Assembly (NCBI GenBank): GCA_027019165.1
Contig: JALUXC010000026.1
Location: 62,001 to 126,000 of the forward strand
Reading direction: 5' to 3'
Length of the DNA: 64,000 bases
DNA from: Pseudophaeobacter sp.
GTDB taxonomy: Bacteria; Pseudomonadota; Alphaproteobacteria; Rhodobacterales; Rhodobacteraceae
The notes beneath the pieces were generated by a model. It was not told the origin of the DNA. It was given only the letters and a program-made list of their open reading frames with translations, and did no database searches. This document shows, in pieces, positions 33,929 through 42,447 of this stretch. Every line of letters begins with the position of its first letter. Position 1 is the stretch's first letter. The translations under genes were made by a program, and so were the position numbers.

Positions 33929-35121
33929 ACCGCCTTCCTTTCCACAAGACGGGCTTGCTGCGGATCGTACACATAGCCCTTGATGCTACCGTCTTTGATC
34001 CGCTCGACGGCTTCATCGACCACATTGAATGGGACAAGAAACCACTCGCGAGGTACAACAGGATTGCCAAAGCGATCCTTGATCTCGATGTCGAGACGGG
34101 CCGGATCGAAGATGCGCTGAATCAGGTTTTCGAGCTTCGTACGGTTAATATTGTAGAGTTCATAGGTCGCAACGACCTCAACATCAGCCAGCAAGAACGT
34201 GGCGTCGATCTTTGCATTGGCGATGCGCCGCTCGACCTTTCCACTTGTTACGCCGATCTTGTGGAGCACGTTGCGATGCTCCTTCACTATCGGAAGATCA
34301 GACTTGCTGCGGAGGACATAGATGGTGCCGCTCGCCTCATCGCCATCAGCCGTATGGTCTGCGAAGAGCGGTCCCGCTGACGAATCCGTAATCCGACGGC
34401 CTGCATCATCCTTGTGAAGCGCTCTCTGTAGGGAGCGCATGAGCATATTGCTCTCGGTTCCGTTGTCGAAGATCACGCGCAAACGCGCATCCGTCATGCC
34501 TTGCGCCGTCAGGAACGCTTCGTCCATCTCGGCAACATAGGCCTTTTGTCCGCCTACGATGAAAAAGCGTCCTGGCGCGATCTCGGCCTTGCGCTCAAAG
34601 GGCCGTGTCGTTCGCATGCCTGTATCAATTTCGTTCTGAACCTGCTCGAACAACGGCTTGAACCGTTCGAAGTCTTCACACTTCTGGCGATTGGCAATCT
34701 CTTCCGCCGCCTTCTTTTCAGCGCTGGACCTCACATGACGTAGTTCGGTGATGTCCGATGTTTCAGCCTCGACGCCAAGTTCGGCCAGAAGAGCATCGTC
34801 ATCCATATCTTCGTCGATAGGAGCGGCGACTGGACCGCTAGCGTCCAACAAGTCGTCTTTGTCAATCGGTTCGAGAAGCTGCCTGAACTCACCAAGCTCT
34901 CTCAACCGATCAAGACGAACCGCGTAGAGCCGTTCGAAGATGTCCTTGTCTTCGCCGTGCTGCGGTGGATGACCGTGCTCTTCGACGAAGCGTTGGATTT
35001 CTTCAAACCCCGCGATGACACGTTCTTCCTGCGGAGTTCTCGCAGAAACCTTCTTGGCCTCGACCTCGACCCCGAGTTCGGCAAGCAGCGCATCGTCTTC
35101 TTCAGTAAACTGCTTAGCCAT
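33925..35121 (-). CDS. GIY-YIG nuclease-family protein (T5orf172/MUG113-like)
   Basis: A 398-residue protein. The C-terminal third is a GIY-YIG-type nuclease fold: GTIYVLRS near residue 271, LHKIGVTSGKVERRIANA near 290, a candidate catalytic Glu in TKLENLIQ near 334, and EWFLVPF near 364. The N-terminal part is charged and contains the same 11-residue stretch twice, DDALLAELGVE at residues 9-19 and 108-118, perhaps a docking motif. It overlaps the helicase gene by 8 bp. It could be the nuclease the MmeI-like methyltransferase seems to lack. Confidence 0.82.
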   Translation of the reverse strand: MAKQFTEEDDALLAELGVEVEAKKVSARTPQEERVIAGFEEIQRFVEEHGHPPQHGEDKDIFERLYAVRLDRLRELGEFRQLLEPIDKDDLLDASGPVAAPIDEDMDDDALLAELGVEAETSDITELRHVRSSAEKKAAEEIANRQKCEDFERFKPLFEQVQNEIDTGMRTTRPFERKAEIAPGRFFIVGGQKAYVAEMDEAFLTAQGMTDARLRVIFDNGTESNMLMRSLQRALHKDDAGRRITDSSAGPLFADHTADGDEASGTIYVLRSKSDLPIVKEHRNVLHKIGVTSGKVERRIANAKIDATFLLADVEVVATYELYNINRTKLENLIQRIFDPARLDIEIKDRFGNPVVPREWFLVPFNVVDEAVERIKDGSIKGYVYDPQQARLVERKAV

Positions 35122-37165
35122 CAGCAGCCTCGGATTTCATGCGAGCTAGATAGGCTACACCTTCGGCCATGCGCTTCTCCCACGCATCAGGCGAGGTGAT
35201 CGAAGGCAGCCTGCCGCGTTCCTGTTTGAACTTCAGCGCTCGCTTGGCCAGATCACGCGCCTCTTCAGGCGTAAGTTGCACCTTCTTCGCGGAAATGATG
35301 GCCGCAACCTGTTTCAGGCTTTCCTCGCTCATCGTCTTGGCCAGGATCGCGTAGGCTTCACTGAACGGATTGATGCGGTCGATCAGATCGATGTCGAGTT
35401 CGCGAACGTCCATCGCGAACTTCCGCACACCATCAATCAGAGCCGTGTTGGCTTTATCCTCGCCATCGTCATCCTTGAGCGCCGCCTCTTTGGCTTTCTG
35501 GGTCAAGTTGAGAGCGGCGATGGCGTGCTGGCGGACGGCTTCCTGATCTTCGTCATCCAGCTCGGGGTACTTGTCCTTTATGATCTTGCCCATGCGGACT
35601 TGCGTCAGCTCTTCGGGGACAAGCTCTTCGTCGAACATGCCCCGCTCAACCGTCGGCTTGTCCTGCACGAAGGCGGCGATCACTTCATTCAGGTCCTCCT
35701 GACAGATGCGCTCGGCTTCCTTGCTCTTCGGCTCAGTTAGTCCTTTGATCTCGATCTGGAACTGGCCGCTCTCTTCGTTGAAGCCGACATTGCATTCGCC
35801 TTCCTTGTAGCCGCCTTCGCCATAGTCGAAGCCCTCGACAGGAACACTGTCAGGGCGCTTCGGAGTGAAGTTGAAACGAGGCGCGAGAACCTGTTCCATC
35901 AACAGGCTGGCGGCGATGGCCTTGAGCGTGTCGTTCACGGCTTCGGTGACGGCATCTTCCGATGCGTCAGGTTCGGCGATCAGGTTAGTGAAGCGGGCGC
36001 GGCTTTTCCCCTGCGCGTCGCGTGTTGCGCGTCCGATGATTTGAACAATTTCGGTCAGGCTGGCGCGATAGCCGACCGTCAGCGCATGCTCGCACCAGAC
36101 CCAATCGAAGCCCTCTTTGGCCATGCCGAGGGCAATGATGATATCTACATGATCGCGGTTGTTCTTCTGGGCGGGGTCTTTCAGCGCCGCCGAAACCTTG
36201 TCCCTTTTGGCGGCTTCGTCATCGACCAGATCGGCAATCCGCAGTGTGCGTCCGTCGGAAGTCTTGACCAACTGGAAGCCCGTAGCAGGGTCCGTGCCTT
36301 GCCAGTCGCCCAACTCATCGATGATGTGCTCGACTTCCCGATGCTTGTCCTTCGTGCTTTCGCGCGAATTGACACTCGGGATGTGGATGATGGTCTTCTC
36401 GTTCGGATCGAGAACCTTGAGGATGTCATCCGCGTACGCGCCCGAGTAGAAGAAATAGCCGATGTCTAGCTGCTTCAGATATTTGTAACCGTTGAGCTGC
36501 TCATAATAGGTGTAAGTGACCGTATCAAACTTGGCCTCGTCGTGCGGCATGAGCACGGGTTCAGCATCTCCTCGGAAATACGAGCCCGTCATCGCAACGA
36601 CGTGAACCTTGTCCCGCGCGATCAGCTCGGCGAGCTGCGCGCCAAGCTTATTCTCAGGGTTGGCGGAAACGTGGTGGAACTCGTCTACAGCGACGAGGCA
36701 ATCGTCGAACGCCTCGATGCCGAATTTCTCGACAGCGTTGCGGAACGTCGCATGAGGACAGACGAGCACTTGATCCTCGCCCTTGAGGAACGACCCAACA
36801 GAGTCTGCTTTGCTACCGTCCGATCCAGGCGCGTTGCAAAGGTTCCACTTCGGTTCGACATGCCAGTCGGTCCAGAAACCGAACTTGGATAGCGGCTCGT
36901 CGGCGAAGCTCGACCCGATGGACTTCTCGGGGACGGTGATGATGGCCTTGCGCAGGCCTTGATTGTGCAGCTTGTCCAGCGCCACGAACATCAGCGCACG
37001 GCTCTTACCCGATGCGGGCGGTGACTTGATCAGCAGATACTGTTCGCCGCGCTTCTCGTAGGCGCGCTCCTGCATCGGTCGCATGCCCAGCTCGTTCGAT
37101 TTGGTCGAGTTGCCATTCTGGGCGTAAGTGACGGATACGGAGGGGACGGTTTTCTTGCTGCTCAT
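35114..37165 (-). CDS. DEAD/DEAH-like superfamily 2 helicase
   Basis: A 683-residue helicase of the kind found in restriction and phage-defence loci. Walker A is SPPASGKS (residues 48-55), motif II DEFHH (161-165), a motif III-like MTGSYF near 206, and motif VI QIIGRATRD near 385. The C-terminal 280 residues carry no recognised domain and may contact partners. It starts 3 bp after the methyltransferase gene stops. Confidence 0.88.
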   Translation of the reverse strand: MSSKKTVPSVSVTYAQNGNSTKSNELGMRPMQERAYEKRGEQYLLIKSPPASGKSRALMFVALDKLHNQGLRKAIITVPEKSIGSSFADEPLSKFGFWTDWHVEPKWNLCNAPGSDGSKADSVGSFLKGEDQVLVCPHATFRNAVEKFGIEAFDDCLVAVDEFHHVSANPENKLGAQLAELIARDKVHVVAMTGSYFRGDAEPVLMPHDEAKFDTVTYTYYEQLNGYKYLKQLDIGYFFYSGAYADDILKVLDPNEKTIIHIPSVNSRESTKDKHREVEHIIDELGDWQGTDPATGFQLVKTSDGRTLRIADLVDDEAAKRDKVSAALKDPAQKNNRDHVDIIIALGMAKEGFDWVWCEHALTVGYRASLTEIVQIIGRATRDAQGKSRARFTNLIAEPDASEDAVTEAVNDTLKAIAASLLMEQVLAPRFNFTPKRPDSVPVEGFDYGEGGYKEGECNVGFNEESGQFQIEIKGLTEPKSKEAERICQEDLNEVIAAFVQDKPTVERGMFDEELVPEELTQVRMGKIIKDKYPELDDEDQEAVRQHAIAALNLTQKAKEAALKDDDGEDKANTALIDGVRKFAMDVRELDIDLIDRINPFSEAYAILAKTMSEESLKQVAAIISAKKVQLTPEEARDLAKRALKFKQERGRLPSITSPDAWEKRMAEGVAYLARMKSEAADG

Positions 37166-37168
37166 CGA

Positions 37169-39931
37169 TTATGCTTTCATTCGTGTATTCGTTTTCTTTA
37201 AATCATTCGCAGCCGTCATCTTGGTGTAGAGTTCGAACAGCTTTTCCAATCGTTCCGTGTCATTCTTGAAACGACGACCGATGTAGATGCGCTCAAGCAC
37301 TTCATCGTTGCGATCATGCGCGGCGCGAAGGTCGTCCGGCATTTTTTCAGGATCGTAAAGATCGGCGATAGTCGCGGGAAAATGAGCTTCGCGTGCCAGC
37401 AAGATGTCCTCAGCGCAGCGCGCTAGATCGTCTTTGTTTTTCTCTGTCAGTTGAGGAACTGGGAACGTGTTCCAGCCGAGCGTATTGGAGTACCGATAGT
37501 CGGTTTTCAGCCGCCCACACACACTGGCAATCCAATATACATGGCACCGAGAAGAGAGTAGCGAGAAGTTCCAGATTTCTGCATCGTACAACGCAAAATT
37601 GGGCGCATTGACGACAGCATCTCTCTCAAAACTAACGGGAAGCCAATCCCGACGCTCGGAGGACACCGTTGGGATCATTATGACTCTATCCGCGTCGAGA
37701 CCAGTCGAATGCTCAAATCTGTGTGGAGTCAGTGATAGTACTTCACGGGTATTCTTTTTGGTGCTTTCTGCCCGAGATTTTCGAACTGCTTCTATGCGCC
37801 GTTGGACCTCAGGGATGGACTTTGCACTGTCGAGGTTGGTGTCTTCAATAACAAGGCAAAACCTATCGACCCCTCGGATGAATTCTTGGGCTCCAGTCAG
37901 TCTTCTCACGAGCTCATGTGTTTGGGGGAAGTTTTGCCGAAGTTCCTTAGCTTCGCTCGGGGTGAGGATTAGGTTTCCTCCGTCGGTAAGATGATTGCCC
38001 CTTTCCATTACCGATTGACCACAGCATGGCTTGGCAAGCCGGTCCACGTATCTATCAGGTCCCTCAACAAGATAGGGATTAATCCTAGATACCGTCTTTA
38101 CAGTTTCTCCCTCGAAGATTCTCTTGGACCCGCCAGTCTTCACGCGAACGCCGACAATAATGCAAATTACGCCTGCATTATGCGCCGCATTGTTTGCCCA
38201 TTTGAATGACCTGTGTGCGAAGAATATTTCTAAGCTTCGGCCAAGCACAACCGGCCACAATGAAGCAACTTGCTGGCCCTGGCAGATTGAGTTTGTCGTT
38301 ACAAACGCAAACGAAGTTTCAACTAGCTTGCTGAATTCTGCCGCTTTGTAGAGCCACCCTGCCACGTAGTCTAAGTTTTTCCAAGTTCCGCCATGTGCAG
38401 CAAACAGAGCTTCCAAGTCTTCCTTTTGATCTTTTTCCTGGCCCCGACTCCCGATGTACGGTGGGTTCCCGCAGATGTAGGTTTCCCCGCCCTCGTTTTC
38501 GAAATCAATCTCAGCCTGATCGAGCGGTGTGGTGAACAGATCATCGCCATGCATCTTCACGCCAGTACCCGTTGGCGGACAAATGCTTAGCCAGTCGATC
38601 CTAAGGGCATTGCCACAGGTAATCCAGTTCATGGCGTCGAGAGGGAGGAAATCTCGTAGCGCTTCACGTTGCCCGCGATACAGCACATCGCACTGATATT
38701 CAGCGATGATGAGCGCCAGGCGCGCGATTTCGGCGGGGAAATCACGCAGCTCAATGCCACGAAAATTTGTTAGCGGGATTTCTGACCGTCGATCTGTCTC
38801 ATTACGTCGTTCGTTGATCTCGGCCTCTATGGCGCGCATCTCTTTGTACGCAATGACAAGAAAGTTGCCCGAGCCGCAGGCGGGATCGAAAACCCTAATC
38901 TTAGCCATGCGGTTCCGCAGATTGAGAAGCTTGCGGGCATTGTCCCCCGCATCCTCAAGCTTTTCGCGTAGGTCGTCCAGAAACAGCGGATTAAGGACCT
39001 TCAGGATGTTCGGGACACTGGTGTAGTGCATCCCCAACGCGCCGCGTTCTTCATCATCGGCGACAGCCTGGATCATCGATCCGAAGATGTCGGGGTTGAT
39101 CTTCTTCCAGTCAAGATTGCCGATATGCAGGAGGTAGGACCGTGCGATCTTGCTGAAGCGAGGAACGTCAACGCTCTCGGAAAACAGCCCGCCATTCACA
39201 TAAGGTAAGTCGTTCGCCCAACGCGCAATGCCCTCGGATTCCCGATCTTTGCGTTCTGTATTCATCGCGCGAAACAACTCGCTGATGATCTCGTGGGTAT
39301 TCGAGCTGTCTTTCTCGCTCATCCGTTCGACGGTGGCCGTGAACTGATCGGCCTCGGTGAAGATGTCCGTGTCCTCCGCGAAGAAGCAGAAGATGAGCCG
39401 CGCCATGAAGTGGTTCATGTCGTGGCGGCGATCCGCCGTGCCCCAATCGGGGTTGTCTTTCAGCAGCTCGACATAAAGGCGGTTCAGACGGCCCGTCGCC
39501 TTGATGTCGAAGGCGCTTTCGCGGATTTGCTTGACGGTGCTGATACCCGCAAGCGGTAGGAAAAAGCCGAAATGGTCGGGGAAGTCGGGGTAGTCGCAAA
39601 CGATGACCTCGCCGCTGTTCAGGTCTTCGGCCTGAAAGTCCTTCCCATCGGTGGCGAGGATAAATTTTGCGCGGGCCTTCGAAGTGGCGGGGCTACTCTT
39701 CAGGGCCGCAAGGGCATCTGCAACTGTGCCATCTTCAGCGACCTTGAGGTGGATGTTGTTGGTCTGAAGAACGCCGCCAACATCCGATTTGTTGGACGTG
39801 CCGGATCGCAGGCGCTTGATCGTCGTGGCCTTGTTGCCGAAAGCCTCCAAGAACGCGAAGGGGAACTCCTCGGCGTCGAACGGCTGCTCGGCAAGCTTGG
39901 ATATGGCCTCTTCGATCTCAACGGCGTTCAA
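37169..39931 (-). CDS. MmeI-like DNA adenine methyltransferase with degenerate nuclease domain
   Basis: A 920-residue protein built like type IIG/MmeI enzymes: N-terminal nuclease-like region (about 1-135), helical spacer (about 145-300), N6-adenine methyltransferase with motif I FDPACGSGNFL (348-358) and motif IV NPPY (489-492), and a C-terminal target-recognition region. Where MmeI relatives carry a D...ExK nuclease site, this protein reads NNIHLKV (58-64), so cleavage is probably lost. The start is a TTG with AAAGGA at the right distance, overlapping the regulator gene by 14 bp. It likely marks self DNA for the downstream genes. Confidence 0.87.
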   Translation of the reverse strand: MNAVEIEEAISKLAEQPFDAEEFPFAFLEAFGNKATTIKRLRSGTSNKSDVGGVLQTNNIHLKVAEDGTVADALAALKSSPATSKARAKFILATDGKDFQAEDLNSGEVIVCDYPDFPDHFGFFLPLAGISTVKQIRESAFDIKATGRLNRLYVELLKDNPDWGTADRRHDMNHFMARLIFCFFAEDTDIFTEADQFTATVERMSEKDSSNTHEIISELFRAMNTERKDRESEGIARWANDLPYVNGGLFSESVDVPRFSKIARSYLLHIGNLDWKKINPDIFGSMIQAVADDEERGALGMHYTSVPNILKVLNPLFLDDLREKLEDAGDNARKLLNLRNRMAKIRVFDPACGSGNFLVIAYKEMRAIEAEINERRNETDRRSEIPLTNFRGIELRDFPAEIARLALIIAEYQCDVLYRGQREALRDFLPLDAMNWITCGNALRIDWLSICPPTGTGVKMHGDDLFTTPLDQAEIDFENEGGETYICGNPPYIGSRGQEKDQKEDLEALFAAHGGTWKNLDYVAGWLYKAAEFSKLVETSFAFVTTNSICQGQQVASLWPVVLGRSLEIFFAHRSFKWANNAAHNAGVICIIVGVRVKTGGSKRIFEGETVKTVSRINPYLVEGPDRYVDRLAKPCCGQSVMERGNHLTDGGNLILTPSEAKELRQNFPQTHELVRRLTGAQEFIRGVDRFCLVIEDTNLDSAKSIPEVQRRIEAVRKSRAESTKKNTREVLSLTPHRFEHSTGLDADRVIMIPTVSSERRDWLPVSFERDAVVNAPNFALYDAEIWNFSLLSSRCHVYWIASVCGRLKTDYRYSNTLGWNTFPVPQLTEKNKDDLARCAEDILLAREAHFPATIADLYDPEKMPDDLRAAHDRNDEVLERIYIGRRFKNDTERLEKLFELYTKMTAANDLKKTNTRMKA

Positions 39932-40103
39932 GGTTTCGTCCTTTGTTTTTATCGTTGGCTATGGTCTGCTCGTTGCGCTCGATATACTCACGCATGAACT
40001 CTCGGATCACTTGGGATGCGGGCCTGTCCTGCTCGCGGCAAAGTTCAAGGAACTTCTCGCGGAGCTGACGCTCGACCCTGATGCGCAGTCCTGAGTCTTT
40101 CAT
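39918..40103 (-). CDS. Ribbon-helix-helix (CopG-like) regulator, first gene of the defence operon
   Basis: A 61-residue protein with the RHH pattern: a strand (GLRIRVERQLREKF) then two helices (LCREQDRPASQVIREFMREYIERNE). Such proteins usually repress their own operon. The ATG lies six bases after a -10 box, so the mRNA may be leaderless; no ribosome site is seen. Inverted repeats cover the promoter. It overlaps the methyltransferase start by 14 bp, so it is firmly part of the operon. Confidence 0.75.
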   Translation of the reverse strand: MKDSGLRIRVERQLREKFLELCREQDRPASQVIREFMREYIERNEQTIANDKNKGRNLERR

Positions 40104-40109
40104 GCGATG

Positions 40110-40148
40110 AGTGTAGCCGTTGGATACACAATGTGCCAACGGTATTTC
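40110..40148. promoter_or_regulatory. Defence-operon promoter/operator, possibly bidirectional
   Basis: Leftward: TTGGCA (complement of 40134-40139), an 18-bp spacer and TACACT (complement of 40110-40115), ending six bases before the regulator ATG. Rightward, overlapping it: TTGGAT (40120-40125), 17 bp, TATTTC (40143-40148, weak). Two inverted repeats overlap both: GTGTA/TACAC (40111-40129) and CCGTTGG/CCAACGG (40117-40142). One repressor dimer pair could thus control the operon and the hairpin-array transcript. Boxes are read by eye. Confidence 0.55.
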
Positions 40149-40164
40149 GAGGATTTCTCCACAG

Positions 40165-40625
40165 ACCACACCCGCATCCAAGGGCGTTTCCTTGGTCGTA
40201 GTCCAGCGGCGAAATGCTGGCGCATATCCAACCTGCGCAAGGTTGGCCCATGTATCCAAAGAGCACGGGAAGGCTCTTGGTCGTAGGTATCGGGTCGCGA
40301 CAGACCTGATCGGCATCCAAACCGCGCAGGGTTGGTCTCCATGAAATGGTCATGGGGGTATCGGTGGGAGCAGGAACGCTCCCCTGATTGGCAGGTGTCG
40401 GGGGCCATCACTCTGACGAGTGGATTTCATAAGGGGCGCGATAGCCCCTTTGATCGATGGGTGCAGGGAGAGCGAAGTCTCCCGCGAGTGATGGAACGGC
40501 GAAACGTTCTGATGGCTCTGGATGGGTTCAATGCCCAGGAAGAGCCAAGGCCGGAGGGATGCAACGGGAGCGCGCAGCGGGCTCCCTTGCCAAGATTGCG
40601 GTGTAGTACACCGCACATCTTGCGG
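40165..40625 (+). ncRNA. Array of about 15 consecutive hairpins, candidate structured RNA
   Basis: Stem-loops follow each other with short spacers at 40178-40195, 40203-40220, 40228-40246, 40256-40280, 40291-40308, 40317-40335, 40339-40355, 40366-40383, 40409-40422, 40431-40450, 40466-40483, 40494-40509, 40514-40546, 40566-40586 and 40591-40622. Stems differ, but many loops begin GCG (GCGTTT, GCGAAA, GCGCA, GCGACA, GCGATA, GCGAAG). The first six hairpins form two degenerate tandem units sharing ATCCAA and TTGGTCGTAG, with stem changes that keep pairing. G-T pairs on the + strand would be C-A mismatches on the other, favouring + strand RNA. No known RNA family is recognised; transcription is unproven. 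Confidence 0.5.
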
Positions 40626-40688
40626 GTCGGACTTATTGATAAAACAGGGAAAAACGGTTGGATGCTGCGGTGCGAACTCAGCCGGAAG

Positions 40689-41252
40689 TCATGGCACAAT
40701 CTTCAGCGGATACGTTTTGCCCGCTGTGGTTTTCTGTGTCCCGTCCTCGACGTGAACAAAAAGTATCTCACTGCAATTCTTGAGATAGCCTGTCACCTCC
40801 GTCGATAGAGGCAAACCCGCAGGGCGTCTACGCCCTCCTTCTTCGAGACAAACGAACATAGCCTCTTCCAGGAAGTACTCTGCGCGTTTGACCTCGACCT
40901 TGAGCCATCGGTTGTGAAAGAGGACCGCTTTGCCAGCAGCATTCGCGGCCACCTCGATATCAACAAAACCTGTGCCGTCCTCGTCGAAGAAGTCACAGAG
41001 GTTGTCGATGACACGTGGGTGAGGCTCTAGGTTCAAGACCTTGTTCAGCTCGTCATCAGAAATGTTCAGGGCAACGACAAGCGCATCGATGGTCTTTGAC
41101 TGAGGCTTGCCTACTTTTCCGTTTTCCAATTCAGAGATGCGCGTCTTGAACCGTTCGTCTCCAAAGGCGGCGACTGCCAAGGCCTGCTGCGTCAGCCCCT
41201 CAATCCCACGCTTCGATCTGATCAGTTGGCCAAATGCTTGTCCGAACGCCAT
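40689..41252 (-). CDS. XRE-family helix-turn-helix regulator
   Basis: A 187-residue protein. The N-terminal HTH_XRE domain is at about residues 8-70 (LIRSKRGIEGLTQQALAVAAFG, RISELENGKVGKPQSKTIDALVVALNI). The C-terminal 110 residues have no known fold that I can name (KAVLFHNRWLKVEVKRAEYFLEE). The start is ATG 41252 with GAGG upstream; the longer frame overlaps its likely operator. It may control the neighbouring divergent gene, itself, or the defence locus. Confidence 0.82.
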   Translation of the reverse strand: MAFGQAFGQLIRSKRGIEGLTQQALAVAAFGDERFKTRISELENGKVGKPQSKTIDALVVALNISDDELNKVLNLEPHPRVIDNLCDFFDEDGTGFVDIEVAANAAGKAVLFHNRWLKVEVKRAEYFLEEAMFVCLEEGGRRRPAGLPLSTEVTGYLKNCSEILFVHVEDGTQKTTAGKTYPLKIVP

Positions 41253-41261
41253 GAGCCTCTG

Positions 41262-41281
41262 GTTCCGTAACTTTCCGGAAC
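41262..41281. promoter_or_regulatory. Candidate operator of the XRE regulator
   Basis: Inverted repeat GTTCCG (41262-41267) and CGGAAC (41276-41281) around eight bases, ending ten bases before the regulator's start codon and upstream of the divergent gene. Position and size suit an autoregulatory XRE binding site. Confidence 0.55.
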
Positions 41282-41369
41282 GTCCGCTCCGGTTGGTTCT
41301 CCTAGCATCGCGGACATGAACACGGCGCACAAGCGCCCGAGTGAACCGCGAAGTCTAGGAGGGTTGAGA

Positions 41370-41810
41370 ATGTACCTTTGCGCCAACTGCTTTAACATTG
41401 GATATTGTCAAAAAGAAACTACGACGCTTGTTTCTGACCGCCAGATAGAAAATCCGGATTTCCTCAAAGACCTTCGCGCATTCACGTCTGAGCTTTCGGT
41501 TAGCCCTGACAAATGGATTGAATTCATAGCGGATACTTATCGGGACTATCGAGGAAGAATTGTCTATAAGGGGCAAGAGGTGTTTCTTGAGACTGAAGTT
41601 CTTGAAGTCAAAAGCATTCGAGAGTGGTTTCGCGATTTCATCTGCACACCCGTTCGCGCTGGGGCAAAACCTCGATTGAGAGAAGAGTCGCGCGAGCGCA
41701 TCCGCCTAATCGCAACTGTGCTTGCCACACGGTTTCCGTTTGAAGCTAGTACTTGGGGTATGCGCGCTGCGAACGACAATCATCCACCAAACCAACCCGA
41801 GCAAAACTAA
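41370..41810 (+). CDS. Hypothetical protein
   Basis: A 146-residue protein of unknown function, with a CxxC-like start (MYLCANCFNIGYCQK) that could bind metal. The start is ATG 41370, preceded by AGGAGGG; an in-frame ATG at 41316 has no ribosome site. Low GC compared with the chromosome. Divergent from the XRE regulator. Its last four bases overlap the end of the opposing gene. Confidence 0.65.
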   Translation: MYLCANCFNIGYCQKETTTLVSDRQIENPDFLKDLRAFTSELSVSPDKWIEFIADTYRDYRGRIVYKGQEVFLETEVLEVKSIREWFRDFICTPVRAGAKPRLREESRERIRLIATVLATRFPFEASTWGMRAANDNHPPNQPEQN

Positions 41811-42304
41811 AACGGCACATCGTCGGCGTTGATCCTTGAGGTGGTTCCGTCTTCTTTGATCAGCGCCGCGCTTGTGAGCTTATTGGTCTTATCGTCCTGC
41901 AACGCTTCATACCGCGCAGACACCGATACGCCGTGAATTCTCTTCAGCCCCTGACGCCACTCCTGTGCTTCAACGCGGCGATGCCACGCATAGCCTTGGT
42001 CGAACGGGATGTCGCAATGATTGTGCATGAACAGCGCGCACAAATTCGCACTGTGGACGGGATCGACGCCTGACCATTCTTTCAGCGTTGGGGAAAAATT
42101 TTGATGGTCGGTGTTCTTCTGGCGCTCTTCCGAGCAATCCGAGCACGAATAGTAGCCGATCATCCGCATATATCTGCAATAGGCGAGATTCAGCTTTGGA
42201 CACAGGTCGGGGATCAAGCCGAATACCTCAAGTTCGGCCTTGCTCACACTGTCGAAGTCGAGCGGACTACGCTGGTCTTCGCTCTCCAAAATGTTCGCAG
42301 ACAT
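41807..42304 (-). CDS. Hypothetical protein with CxxC motif
   Basis: A 165-residue protein that I do not recognise. Cysteines cluster at LCPKLNLAYCRYM and SCSDCSEER (about residues 34-60), compatible with a small metal site, and the later segment LCALFMHNHCDIPFDQGYAWHRR is His/Cys rich. Convergent with and overlapping the preceding gene by four bases. Confidence 0.6.
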   Translation of the reverse strand: MSANILESEDQRSPLDFDSVSKAELEVFGLIPDLCPKLNLAYCRYMRMIGYYSCSDCSEERQKNTDHQNFSPTLKEWSGVDPVHSANLCALFMHNHCDIPFDQGYAWHRRVEAQEWRQGLKRIHGVSVSARYEALQDDKTNKLTSAALIKEDGTTSRINADDVPF

Positions 42305-42447
42305 ATCACACCTCCGACCTCTACCTTCGCAAAGTCAGGCTCAGACTGACAAGCCATTGAGTGACCTCAGAGCAGGTCTTTTGAGGGGCAGCAAAATATA
42401 CTCAAAAATTGCAATATTGCGCAGAATACACCATAATATTGGTATTG

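Noticed and set aside
40165-40625. CRISPR array
   Set aside because: The units are inverted repeats with different stems, not direct repeats of constant sequence with unique spacers, and no cas genes are near.
40332-40808. A 158-codon open frame running through the hairpin array on the + strand
   Set aside because: It has no ribosome site, overlaps the XRE gene antisense, and its sequence is explained by dense hairpins; no protein-like motif is seen.
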